A DNA stretch of 64,000 bases from Paraglaciecola arctica BSs20135 (GTDB lineage: Bacteria; Pseudomonadota; Gammaproteobacteria; Enterobacterales; Alteromonadaceae): NCBI RefSeq assembly GCF_000314995.1, contig NZ_BAEO01000021.1, positions 34,215-98,214 on the forward strand, given 5' to 3'. The position numbers and the translations under genes are program-made. Within the stretch, counting starts at the first letter, position 1; the number at the start of each line of letters is the position of its first letter. This document shows, in pieces, positions 44,279-53,137 of the stretch. Under the pieces are notes generated by a model. It was not told the origin of the DNA. It worked only from the letters and a program-made list of their open reading frames with translations, and ran no database searches.

Positions 44279-44524
44279 TTAGTTGTCTCTTTCTAAGTAC
44301 GTTCGTAGTTCCATTTTTAGTTGCTCATAATAAAATTGAACTAGGTGAGGATAATAAGTCGGGACATAATTGTAAGATTTATTACGCTTTATCTCTCGAC
44401 TAATAGTGGCATGTGAACGATTCAGTAATCGAGCTACTTCGCGTATCGACTTCTTTTCGCAGTGATACCATTGAAATAGACGACAGCGTTCAAATCTAGA
44501 TAGATGTGAATAATGAATACCCAT
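44279..44524 (-). pseudogene. IS30-family transposase, N-terminal fragment
   Basis: The 81 residues read as the helix-turn-helix start of an IS30 transposase: LSRFERCRLFQWY, KKSIREVARLLNRSHATIS, REIKRN. The usual 300-plus residues with the DDE core are missing. Upstream on the same strand, 44525-44571 holds a possible inverted end (GTGCACC at 44526-44532 and GGTGCAC at 44559-44565) that also carries the start's GGAGG-like site. It is a relic marking past insertion after the iac operon. Confidence 0.75.
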
Positions 44525-44582
44525 AGTGCACCTCCGTAACTAATAGGTTAGTAAAGGTGGTGCACTTCTACCTTGAAGCTGG

Positions 44583-44617
44583 GGCTTGGTAAATACTTGG
44601 GTGGCTTGGTAAATACT
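44583..44617 (+). repeat. 15-bp direct repeat, 20-bp period
   Basis: GGCTTGGTAAATACT occurs at 44583-44597 and again at 44603-44617, near the IS30 relic end. A slippage or insertion footprint is possible. Confidence 0.6.
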
Positions 44618-44886
44618 CACCTCCAAACCAGCATAATAAAAGGAAAAACCATGAAAAAAGATGTTATCAGCACCATTAGAAGAAAAAATGTCAATTTTCC
44701 CTTCATTGCAATAAATATAAATTCCTATAGCATCAATCAAACCAATATTTAGATATGCGGCAATTGAAACCGTTCAACACAGGTTTATACGGCATTGAAA
44801 AGCACGCCGTACAGATACTAAATCCTTATATGCCTAGGTCTCCTATGGCAACCTCAACTATTTTTATAAATAAATGGAAGTTCATA

Positions 44887-45270
44887 ATGAAAAAAACAAT
44901 GATTATTTGCGTGGTTTTTTTACCTTTTTTAATGCAAGGCTGTACAACGTCAACATATGTTAAGTTACCCGAAAATAGCATTATGAAAATTAAACGAGGT
45001 CAAGAGGTTTCATATCAAGAAGGAAAGGTTACTCGAAGCCCTTTATCATGGTCTTCAGCAGCAGGTATACCTTATAAAATTGAAAAAGATGGTAAAGTAA
45101 TAAAAGAAGGAAAAATGAGATCTAAATTTAGACCGGTATCAATTTTTTGGCCACCTGTTGGTATGGCTTATTGGCCAATGGGTTTTCGAACGAATTGTAA
45201 TGATTTAACTATTGAATATCCTCATAAATGTAGCGAGAAAGTATTAAAAGAACTTAAACCTAAAAATTAA
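44887..45270 (+). CDS. small lipoprotein, cassette-like
   Basis: The 127-residue protein starts MKKTMIICVVFLPFLMQGC with a lipobox (LMQGC, Cys19) and has a basic, Tyr/Trp-containing body. I do not recognise a family. ATG 44887 has GGAAG at 6 nt; the longer frame from 44755 has no site. A hairpin resembling an integron attC site follows at 45312-45408, so the gene looks like the content of a gene cassette. Confidence 0.65.
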   Translation: MKKTMIICVVFLPFLMQGCTTSTYVKLPENSIMKIKRGQEVSYQEGKVTRSPLSWSSAAGIPYKIEKDGKVIKEGKMRSKFRPVSIFWPPVGMAYWPMGFRTNCNDLTIEYPHKCSEKVLKELKPKN

Positions 45271-45311
45271 TCATATTATTTTTAATACTTAATGGATTGT
45301 CTATTGCTGGT

Positions 45312-45408
45312 TAAGCATATACAAGTCATTCAATAGGACTAAATACAGCGGGCTGTTCGCTCAGCTCCATTTTAGCCCACCAAATTTAGCCTATTAATGA
45401 GGCTTTGA
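45312..45408. repeat. decayed integron attC-like site
   Basis: AATAGG-A-CTAAAT (45332-45344) pairs with ATTTAG-CCTATT (45384-45395), leaving the single extrahelical A38x-type base at 45338 that is the hallmark of attC. An inner GGGCT/AGCCC stem (45350-45354 / 45374-45378) and a TTCGCTCAGCTCC loop follow the Alteromonadales attC style. The outer core boxes (expected RYYYAAC and GTTRRRY) are not intact. Confidence 0.5.
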
Positions 45409-45565
45409 AGCTGTAGAGTTTCTCCAAAGAAGAACATGTTCATGTTCTTCTTATATTTTAAAAGTTGTTTGTTTTTTAATCTTGAGCCCATCTTTTAGCT
45501 GTGATCTAATAGATATTATGCCGCTAGAGATAATATCGCAAAAGCGCGCGCCGCCTATTCGAAGC

Positions 45566-45571
45566 GTTAGC
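45566..45571 (+). other. possible attC core box (GTTAGC) before the XRE-like gene
   Basis: GTTAGC lies in CCGCCTATTCGAAGCGTTAGC, like the right end of an attC site. It lies about 110 nt before the HTH gene, whose downstream end has the matching inverse core GCTAAC at 46147-46152. Confidence 0.35.
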
Positions 45572-45683
45572 TGCTACGCATATAATTATTTCCGCACTGT
45601 CGGGGAAATGTCGGGTTAAATTCGTAACCGACACCAACAAAAACAATGAATACTTGTGATTCTTAAGTACAGAGGTAAATTTA

Positions 45684-46151
45684 ATGATTCTCAAAGAACT
45701 ACGTATCAGCCGTCACTTTTCACAAGAACAGCTTGCTCAAATGTCAGGGTTAAATGTTAGGACAATTCAGCGAATTGAAAGTGGTAAAAATGCAAGTTTA
45801 GAGTCTCTTAAATGTCTTGCTTCTGTACTTGATATTGATGTATCAACCTTGAATCAGGAGAAATTTATGATAGATAAAAATTCAGACAACTGGAAAAAAT
45901 TACCTTTTTTATTAAAAATTTGGTTTATGTTTAATTTTCTGCAAACTCGACCGAGTAGAGATTCTGCTCATCGAGTTGAAGTCATTGGACATATAAGTGG
46001 TTTTAGTTTTTGTTGTTTAGGCTTTATAAGTGAAGCCGCGCTTACAGGTGGTTTACTCATGCTTACTACTGCCCATTTATACCATTGGCTGAAACTGCAA
46101 GGGGATAAATATGGTATTTGGTACGATCATGTATCGCCCCAAAGCAGCTAA
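45684..46151 (+). CDS. XRE-family HTH protein with membrane-associated tail
   Basis: The 155-residue protein has an N-terminal XRE helix-turn-helix (residues about 1-60; SQEQLAQMSGLNVRTIQRIE, SLKCLASVLDID). The C-terminal part has two hydrophobic segments (about 103-121 and 122-136). Many integron cassettes carry such a HTH plus 2TM protein. AGAGG lies 8 nt before the ATG. The gene is bounded by core boxes GTTAGC (45566) and GCTAAC (46147), so it is probably a captured gene cassette. Its target is unknown. Confidence 0.7.
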   Translation: MILKELRISRHFSQEQLAQMSGLNVRTIQRIESGKNASLESLKCLASVLDIDVSTLNQEKFMIDKNSDNWKKLPFLLKIWFMFNFLQTRPSRDSAHRVEVIGHISGFSFCCLGFISEAALTGGLLMLTTAHLYHWLKLQGDKYGIWYDHVSPQSS

Positions 46152-46215
46152 CAAGAAATAAAACAAGGACAAAAAACAGTTGGCTTTTGGTTCTTCGTCG
46201 CTCATTCCCTCCAGT
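46147..46215. repeat. truncated attC-like site
   Basis: GCTAACAAG (46147-46155) followed by CAAGGACAAAAAACAGTTGG (46164-46183) and CTTCGTCGCTCATT is the left half of a common attC of this bacterial group. The complementary right half with GTTRRRY is missing, so the site has been cut through. Confidence 0.5.
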
Positions 46216-46824
46216 CAGGTGTAATTTAGATCTATTGACCAGAGCATTTATCTTTTCAGCGAAGCGACAATTTTCTTTCACTATACCCAGTGTGGTGAGA
46301 AGCTTTTGTCTTTTGCTAGTATTTATTTACTAGCTACTATTTTGGTCCAAAGGCGACTGTATGGCTTGGTCGAAATCTAGTTTGAAAACCATCAGATTGA
46401 GTTAGGGCTAATTCAATTAAAAGTATGATCTCACTAACTATCCATTTTTATGCCTATGAATATAGATTTCACTGGGTTAGTGAAACGTGAAACTAATGCG
46501 AAGAAAAGTGGCTACCTTATTTGAGAGATGAGTATGAGTGCTATTGTGTATTTAATTGTTGAAATCGCAAAGGCCAATGGTTTGATTCTCTATATTAAGA
46601 TCTCCTACCTGCAATAGCCATTTTAGCCAGCCGAGCCTTGTAATAAGGAGCTACAGCCATGAAATTTTTAGCTAGATTTGAGTGCCTTCACGGGCTTATA
46701 GAAACGAACAGTAAATGAAATACTCAGTAGAGTATTACGAGCAAATAGGTCCAGTGCAATAAAACCAGCTAAGCTTGATTATTCAGTTGCGCTTAGCTGG
46801 TTGGAAAACAAAAGCTAATATTTG
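46216..46824. other. intergenic scar with IS66 relic
   Basis: About 610 nt without an intact gene. It includes the IS66 fragment at 46534-46617. The rest is AT-rich and unassigned. Confidence 0.3.
46534..46617 (+). pseudogene. IS66-family transposase (tnpC) C-terminal relic
   Basis: The frame reads MSAIVYLIVEIAKANGLILY then a stop 8 codons later. EIAKANGL corresponds to the conserved ETAKANGLxPYxYL segment close to the C terminus of IS66 transposases. It is a short fragment only. Confidence 0.5.
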
Positions 46825-48153
46825 TTAACGAATTTTAAGGCCCCATGCGAGAATTGCCGCTATCAGTAGTGGTACCGAAAATATTAAAAAATTTAATTGC
46901 ATACTAAAGCCAGATGCTATGAATACCCCCCCGACATATGGACCAATTACCGCCCCAAACCGTCCTAGTCCAAGAGCCCAACCTATACCTGTTGCTCTTA
47001 CCTCAGTAGGATAGAGTTTGGCTGATGTTGAATATAACCCGACGTATGCCCCTTGCAAGAAAAATCCAATCACAAACAACAATAGAAACAAATTGAGGTA
47101 TTCGAATAACACGCCAAATAACAGCAAAAGAGAGCCTGCTACGGTAAGAAAAATCCCGACTAGTTTTGTTAGTCCAAAATTTGCGGCAAACCAACCTAAT
47201 AAAAGAGTTCCAACAACCCCACCACCGTTCAAGGCAACGGCTGACAGCACTCCCGATGATTCACTTAGACCTGAATTAATAACGAGCTTTGGAAGCCAGC
47301 TCATCAGAAAATACATCGACACGAATACCAATAAAAACGTCAACCACAGTCGTATTGTTTTTGCGCGCAATGGCGGCGCTAAAAGACTCATTACGCTGGC
47401 CTTTGGTAATATATTTGTCGATTTAACTGGGAATGAAGAAACTTGCTGCTTATTCATTTTGCGTAACAAAGCGTTTGTCTTTAATAATGCATTGTCTGTT
47501 CCTATAGTGCGCAGAAATTGCAAAGATTCAGGAACGAGGAAATACACAACAACCGTCATGATTGAGGTTATGATCCCCAATCCTATGAAAACTCCTTCCC
47601 ATCCATAAACTGGCAATGTAGGCACAACAATAATGCCACCTAATGTGGCTCCTAAAGGAAACCCAGATGCTACTATAGCCACACCAAAACTGCGGTATTT
47701 CGTAGGCGTGTATTCGGTTGTGAGTGCTGTGATGTTTGCCAACATACTGCCCACACCTAAGCCGGTAATAGTGCGTAATATAATGAGTTCCCATAACGTC
47801 GAAACAAACCCTGTGAGGGTCATAGAAATGCCAATGACGAGCACACTGATTATCAGCATTTTACGTCGCCCAATCTTATCGGCGATTGGCGCAATAAACA
47901 TTGCCCCAAGCATCATACCCGCTAAGGTGACGCTAAAAATAACCCCTAAGTTTGTTGCATCAATATTTAATTCAGTACTTATACGCTGAGCAGTAAACGA
48001 CATGGAGGTGATATCAAATCCATCTAAGATCATTAACAAAAACGAAATAAAGACGACTCTGATTTGTGTAGCGGATAATCGCCCCTTATCTAGGATTAGT
48101 TCGAAGTCCTCAGAAGGGGAGGGGGGGGCTGTGTTGTGAGGTGAATTCACCAT
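46825..48153 (-). CDS. MFS transporter, aromatic acid:H+ symporter (AAHS) type
   Basis: The 442-residue protein has twelve membrane segments, the AAHS DGFD motif (LDGFDITSMSF) in the first and motif A (APIADKIGRRK) between segments two and three. AAHS members import 4-hydroxybenzoate, protocatechuate, phenylacetate-like and similar acids by proton symport. Next to the iac island it is a good candidate for inner-membrane uptake of IAA or a related acid. It may share a transcript with the TonB receptor upstream, though a hairpin lies between. Confidence 0.85.
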   Translation of the reverse strand: MVNSPHNTAPPSPSEDFELILDKGRLSATQIRVVFISFLLMILDGFDITSMSFTAQRISTELNIDATNLGVIFSVTLAGMMLGAMFIAPIADKIGRRKMLIISVLVIGISMTLTGFVSTLWELIILRTITGLGVGSMLANITALTTEYTPTKYRSFGVAIVASGFPLGATLGGIIVVPTLPVYGWEGVFIGLGIITSIMTVVVYFLVPESLQFLRTIGTDNALLKTNALLRKMNKQQVSSFPVKSTNILPKASVMSLLAPPLRAKTIRLWLTFLLVFVSMYFLMSWLPKLVINSGLSESSGVLSAVALNGGGVVGTLLLGWFAANFGLTKLVGIFLTVAGSLLLLFGVLFEYLNLFLLLFVIGFFLQGAYVGLYSTSAKLYPTEVRATGIGWALGLGRFGAVIGPYVGGVFIASGFSMQLNFLIFSVPLLIAAILAWGLKIR

Positions 48154-48183
48154 AATGGAGACCTTTTACTGAATGACTGAAAA

Positions 48184-48218
48184 GTGACGCTTATTTAATA
48201 TCGCTAAATAAGCGTCAC
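48184..48218 (-). terminator. perfect 14-bp hairpin after the TonB receptor gene
   Basis: GTGACGCTTATTTA (48184-48197) and TAAATAAGCGTCAC (48205-48218) with a 7-nt loop lie 22 nt past the receptor stop. TTTTCAGTC follows on the minus strand. It should reduce read-through into the MFS gene. Confidence 0.75.
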
Positions 48219-48239
48219 ACTAAAACAAGCAATGTCTAA

Positions 48240-50576
48240 TTAGTAAAAGTTGTACCTAAATGATACATACCACTGACGACCTCGTTCTCTAACAACTTCA
48301 GTAATGCCCACGTTTGCTTGATACCCTGAGGTGATATAACGTTCATCAGTGGCATTTTTGATACCAACATCTACTTTGTAGATGTCGTCGGGAGAGGTCC
48401 ATGCAGCAGTCAGATCCCACAAGGTTAATTCTGGGGTCACTATCCCAGGGGTGTTTTCTGGATTGTTAAAATATTCTGTTTGATAATTGCCGCTCACTCT
48501 TGCGGTAATCAGTGAGCCATCCTCAAAGTCGAAATCCCGTGCTAAACTGAGGCTTCCAGACCACTCGGGCACATGATCGAACTTATTATCAGTAGTGATG
48601 GTCGCCACTAAAGGCGGCTCTACATTAATACTGGTATATTTAGCATCTGTATATCCAACCGCGGCTTCAATAAACCAATAGTCAGCAAATGATAACTTTG
48701 ATTCTAGTTCGAAACCGGATATCTCCGCGTTACCAACATTCGACTCAAACAGGCCAACAAAACCAGGCACTTCGGTTCTTACTTGAATATCGGTATACTC
48801 CATAAAGAAACCCGCACCATTAACAGTGAAAGGCCTGTTGTTACTGTCATACTTGAAGCCTAATTCATATGCTTCAACAAACTCAGGACCAAATGACGGG
48901 ACCGTTTCCAAAGGTGGAAATATACGTTGTACGTAGCCACCTGAACGAAAGCCCTCTGAATATGTTGAATAAATCATCCATTCGTTATTGGCTTTGTAGG
49001 CCAAATTTACCATAGGTGTCGTTTCTTGGGCATCTTGCTTATTTAAGCCAAGTGGCAAAATTTGAGTGCCCCCTGGTATTCCTATATTGCTGCTTACCAC
49101 TACTTGCACGGGGTCAAAAGTTTTTTCTTCATCGGTATATCTTAATCCTACCGTCAATTCCAATTTTTCAGTAAAACTGTAGGTACCTTGTGCATATAAG
49201 GCGGCGCTGGTAGTGGTAAAATCATTGTCACTATCAAAAGTAGCAATCGCAAATTCTAAAATGTTGTTGTTATTACCTTTTTCATCAAAGTAATACAGAC
49301 CGGCGATCCACTTGAATTTTTCATCTGCAGTCGTGCCAAATAGCTGCAGTTCTTGGGAGAATTGCGAAGAGCTAAATAAGTCATAAAAATGAACAACGGT
49401 TAATGGGGAACCATCAGAATCCTTTGCAAACTCAGCATCTAAGTCACGATAAGCCGTGATTGATTTAAGCTGTAATGAGTCATTGATGTCCCAATCGATC
49501 CTTAAGTTAGCTCCCCAAGCATCTGTTTTAGAAAACCTTTGGGCTGTGCCTAAGTTTTCTCCTTCTTTAACAAATTGGTTGTTATAACAAAGGGGATTAG
49601 TGGAGGTAATGCCACTAGGATAGGCACATGTATCTGCATTGGTCACATTGTTGTAAAAACCTGCGAATGCTCCCTCTACTAGGGCACCAGAATCTGTCAA
49701 TTCAAACGCTGGACCATTCTCATCTTCCGTACTGTAATCTAAGGTTAAATTAACCTCAAGGTCGTCTGAAGCCTCCCATAAAAGTCCACCTCGAAAAGCA
49801 AGTTTATCGTCATCGCCTAAATCACCACCCGTTGGACGCTTTACATACCCATCTTGAGTGCCTTTTAGTACTGAAAAGTTTCCATAAAGACCATCAGTAA
49901 TTCCGCCATTTATCGATACTTTCAATTTAGCGAGTGAGTCGGTGCCTATGGTTCCGTCGACATAGGCTTCAAAGTCTTCTGTGGGTTTTTTACTGTAAAG
50001 CGCCATAGCGCCGCCCACGTTGTTTCGCCCGAACAAGGTGCCTTGTGGGCCGCGCAGCACTTCAATCCTATCGACATCTAACAAATCGACTGTCGCACCA
50101 ACGGTTCTAGCGATATACACACCATCAATGTAAAAACCTACACCATTATCAATTGTGCCTAAAAAATCCCGTTGACCCACACCACGAATATAAACGCTGG
50201 CTACAGATGATGAACCACCAGTTCCTGGATTATTTTGATAGTTTAAATTGGGAGTAATGGCACCTACTTCGGAGATGTTTTCAATGCCTCTGGCTTCAAG
50301 ACCATCGCCAGAAAATGCGGTAACAGATAAAGGTGCGTCTTGTAGATTTTCCTCTCGCTTTCTTGCGGTTACCTGAATGGTTTCCATCATCGCGCCTACG
50401 CCAGATTTATTATCTTTTTGAGCCGCTGCAATTTCTGCAGTCTGCTCTTCTACTTCACTTTGTTGAGCGTTTGCAGACAGGACGCTAAGGGTAGATATAA
50501 CCGCCGCGGACGAAAATAATGTTCTAGAAATTATATTCAGCTTATTTCCGTTTTTTATGCGTGGTTTTGTCTTCAT
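48240..50576 (-). CDS. TonB-dependent outer-membrane receptor
   Basis: The 778-residue protein has a signal peptide (residues about 1-38), a TonB box (METIQVTARKR), a plug (LQDAPLSVTAFSGD, DRIEVLRGPQGTLFGRNNVGGAMALY) and a barrel ending with an aromatic residue (RYNFY). It is divergent from the PQQ dehydrogenase gene and adjacent to an aromatic-acid transporter, so it likely brings an aromatic substrate across the outer membrane. A copy of the putative IacR operator lies 46-63 nt upstream of the start (50622-50639). Confidence 0.9.
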   Translation of the reverse strand: MKTKPRIKNGNKLNIISRTLFSSAAVISTLSVLSANAQQSEVEEQTAEIAAAQKDNKSGVGAMMETIQVTARKREENLQDAPLSVTAFSGDGLEARGIENISEVGAITPNLNYQNNPGTGGSSSVASVYIRGVGQRDFLGTIDNGVGFYIDGVYIARTVGATVDLLDVDRIEVLRGPQGTLFGRNNVGGAMALYSKKPTEDFEAYVDGTIGTDSLAKLKVSINGGITDGLYGNFSVLKGTQDGYVKRPTGGDLGDDDKLAFRGGLLWEASDDLEVNLTLDYSTEDENGPAFELTDSGALVEGAFAGFYNNVTNADTCAYPSGITSTNPLCYNNQFVKEGENLGTAQRFSKTDAWGANLRIDWDINDSLQLKSITAYRDLDAEFAKDSDGSPLTVVHFYDLFSSSQFSQELQLFGTTADEKFKWIAGLYYFDEKGNNNNILEFAIATFDSDNDFTTTSAALYAQGTYSFTEKLELTVGLRYTDEEKTFDPVQVVVSSNIGIPGGTQILPLGLNKQDAQETTPMVNLAYKANNEWMIYSTYSEGFRSGGYVQRIFPPLETVPSFGPEFVEAYELGFKYDSNNRPFTVNGAGFFMEYTDIQVRTEVPGFVGLFESNVGNAEISGFELESKLSFADYWFIEAAVGYTDAKYTSINVEPPLVATITTDNKFDHVPEWSGSLSLARDFDFEDGSLITARVSGNYQTEYFNNPENTPGIVTPELTLWDLTAAWTSPDDIYKVDVGIKNATDERYITSGYQANVGITEVVRERGRQWYVSFRYNFY

Positions 50577-50866
50577 GTTTCACATCCTGTTTGTTGTTAT
50601 AAGTTTGTTGTGGAAATGTTTTATATGATATATTACGTTACAAGTCAAGTTACTGGTCAAGTAAATGAGTTGCTAAAGTAAACATCAAAACTAGCGGGAT
50701 AAGAGACCCTAATGGTGGGTTGTCGGGATCGTATTGATGAACACTAGATATTCTTGTTAACGCTACTGGTAAGAACAAGACGAACGAACAATTGTTGGAA
50801 TTTAGGTTACCCATCATCCTTTAGATGAAGAACTAAAATCTATACACGCACCTTAAGGGAAACATT
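50577..50866. promoter_or_regulatory. divergent promoter region between TonB receptor and PQQ enzyme
   Basis: This 290-nt gap has the candidate operator 50622-50639 near the receptor start. AAGTCAAGTTACTGGTCAAG (50642-50661) contains two GTCAAGT-like words. No coding signal is seen. Confidence 0.4.
50622..50639. promoter_or_regulatory. candidate MarR/IacR operator 3
   Basis: TATATGATATATTACGTT aligns without gaps to TACTTGATAAATCACGTA (63731-63748) at 13 of 18 positions. Compared with 29080-29097, the reverse complement shows similar agreement. It is close to the -10 to +1 area of the TonB receptor promoter. Confidence 0.45.
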
Positions 50867-53017
50867 GTGAACTATTCATTTGGAAGAACACTCACCTCGC
50901 TAACAAGCCTATCTTTTGGGGTAATTCTTGTAGCACTAATAGCCGGTTGTCAAAAAATAGAGAAGACTGCAGCTAACATACCTTTTCCCGTTCAATATCA
51001 AGGTATCAGTGATCAGCGGTTAGTTAATGCAGCAAATGAGCCGCATAACTGGCTTTCTCATGGCCGGACCTACAAAGAGCAACGTTACAGCCCACTCAAA
51101 CAAATTAGTCTTGAAAACGTTGATCAATTAGGTCTTTCTTGGGCCTTCGATCTTGAAGGCACTCGTGGACTTGAAGCCACTCCTATTGTTGTGGATGGCA
51201 TCATGTACTTTACTGGTACTTGGAGTCGGGTTTATGCTCTCAATGCACTTACCGGCGAATTATTATGGAAATATGATCCTAAAGTTCCTCCTGAATGGGC
51301 AGTGCACTTATGTTGTGATGTGGTCAATCGCGGCGTGGCTGTTTGGGGTAATCAAGTTTATTTGGGTACCCTTGATGGGCGTTTATTAGCAATTAATGCT
51401 AAAAATGGCGCATTGGTTTGGGAAGTCAAAACAACCCCTGATGATATGCCCTATTCCATTACTGGCGCGCCCCGTGTCGTTAAAGGAAATGTGATCATAG
51501 GTAATGGAGGCGGTGAGTTTGGCGTTCGCGGGTATGTATCAGCATATGATGCAAAAAGCGGCCAACAAAAATGGCGCTTTTTCACCGTACCTGGCGATCC
51601 TGCAAAACCATTCGAAGATCCAATTTTAGAAATGGCAGCTAAAACCTGGAAAGGGGAATGGTGGAAATTAGGCGGTGGCGGTACGGTTTGGGATTCGATG
51701 TCATACGACCCAGAATTAGACTTACTCTACATTGGCGTCGGTAACGGTTCGCCATGGAATCAACAAGTTCGAAGCCCTGGTGGTGGAGACAATTTATTTT
51801 TGTCGTCTATTGTTGCTGTGAAACCGGATACCGGTAAATATGTATGGCATTACCAAACAACACCCGGTGAAAGCTGGGATTACACTGCAGCCCAGCAAAT
51901 GGTTTTAGCGGAATTAGAAATTGAGGGCAAAACACGCAAAGTGATTATGCAAGCCCCCAAGAATGGTTTTTTCTATGTTCTTGACAGAGAAACGGGGGAA
52001 TTCATATCAGGTAAACCTTTTGTAAAAGTCAGCTGGGCAACACATATTGACAATGAAACAGGTCGCCCCGCTGTGGTAGAAGGTGCACGCTACTTACATA
52101 AAAATTTCATGGGTTTTCCTAGCCCGTTTGGCGGACATAATTGGCACTCCATGAGTTTTAATCCAGATACTGGGCTTGTGTATATCCCAGCGATGGATTT
52201 ACCTTTTAATTTTCAGCATGACGAAAAGTTTGAAGCGCATCCCTTGGGTGTCAATATTGGTATTGATGGTGTGGCTGCGGGTATGCCAGAAGATGTCAAT
52301 GTGCGTAAAGCGATCAAAGCTATGTTAAAAGGCCACCTACTTGCGTGGGATCCAATTAAACAGCAAGCAGCATGGTCTGTAACGCATAAAACAGCATGGA
52401 ATGGTGGCACACTAACCACAGCAGGTAGTCTAGTTTTTCAAGGAAATGGTGAGGGTAAATTTATTGCTTACGATGCCCAAAATGGTCAACAGGTCTGGTC
52501 GTTTGATGCTCAAACTGGCATCGTAGCAGCGCCTGTCTCCTATTCTGTCAATAATGAGCAATATGTAGCAATTTTAGCTGGTTGGGGCGGTATCATGCCT
52601 TTGTTATTGGGTGAAGCAGTGGAAGAGTCCGCCGCAAACAATACCAATAGATTGCTGGTATTTAGAATTGGCGGCGATAAACAATTAACTAAGCTTAATA
52701 TTATACCGCGCAGTTTAAATCCACCACCGAATATAGCTCCCTTAGAAGATATTAACTATGGCAGGGAGTTGTATCAAAAGTATTGTTTTAACTGCCATGG
52801 AGATACGGCTGTGGCTGGAGGTGTCTTGCCGGATTTACGCAATAGCCCTTTCATTACCAATGCAGATCTTTGGCAAAATGTTGTGTTAGGTGGAGCGCTC
52901 TCTGCTAAAGGAATGGTGTCTTTTAAACCTGTATTGAGTGACAAGGATGCAGAAGATATTAGAAGTTATGTGATTAAGCGTGCCCATGATCAATGGCAAG
53001 AGCGCCAATCCAAGTAA
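50867..53017 (+). CDS. PQQ-dependent quinohemoprotein alcohol dehydrogenase, lipoprotein
   Basis: The 716-residue protein has a lipobox (LIAGC, Cys28), an eight-bladed PQQ propeller with the vicinal disulfide Cys149-Cys150 (LCCDVVNRGVA), and a C-terminal cytochrome c domain (CFNCH at 640-644, likely Met ligand near 683). It oxidises a primary alcohol in the periplasm and passes electrons to its heme. The start is GTG at 50867 with AAGGGA upstream. In this setting an aromatic alcohol such as tryptophol or phenylethanol is a reasonable guess, since the aldehyde would feed the neighbouring dehydrogenase. No pqq genes are in the window. Confidence 0.9.
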   Translation: MNYSFGRTLTSLTSLSFGVILVALIAGCQKIEKTAANIPFPVQYQGISDQRLVNAANEPHNWLSHGRTYKEQRYSPLKQISLENVDQLGLSWAFDLEGTRGLEATPIVVDGIMYFTGTWSRVYALNALTGELLWKYDPKVPPEWAVHLCCDVVNRGVAVWGNQVYLGTLDGRLLAINAKNGALVWEVKTTPDDMPYSITGAPRVVKGNVIIGNGGGEFGVRGYVSAYDAKSGQQKWRFFTVPGDPAKPFEDPILEMAAKTWKGEWWKLGGGGTVWDSMSYDPELDLLYIGVGNGSPWNQQVRSPGGGDNLFLSSIVAVKPDTGKYVWHYQTTPGESWDYTAAQQMVLAELEIEGKTRKVIMQAPKNGFFYVLDRETGEFISGKPFVKVSWATHIDNETGRPAVVEGARYLHKNFMGFPSPFGGHNWHSMSFNPDTGLVYIPAMDLPFNFQHDEKFEAHPLGVNIGIDGVAAGMPEDVNVRKAIKAMLKGHLLAWDPIKQQAAWSVTHKTAWNGGTLTTAGSLVFQGNGEGKFIAYDAQNGQQVWSFDAQTGIVAAPVSYSVNNEQYVAILAGWGGIMPLLLGEAVEESAANNTNRLLVFRIGGDKQLTKLNIIPRSLNPPPNIAPLEDINYGRELYQKYCFNCHGDTAVAGGVLPDLRNSPFITNADLWQNVVLGGALSAKGMVSFKPVLSDKDAEDIRSYVIKRAHDQWQERQSK

Positions 53018-53137
53018 CTCATGTAAAAATGCGTTATTTTGAAGTATTTTAAAAACGCTTTTTCGTGCCTAAGTTTATGTCCTAATGCATGACATAACTA
53101 GGCTCACTAATCAAATCGTTGACATAGAAGTTTCCAG

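Noticed and set aside
44540..44740. 66-codon minus-strand frame
   Set aside because: It overlaps the IS30 end and a direct repeat, with no domain or site.
46118..46333. 71-codon frame after the XRE gene
   Set aside because: It lies across an attC-like relic and shows no protein features.
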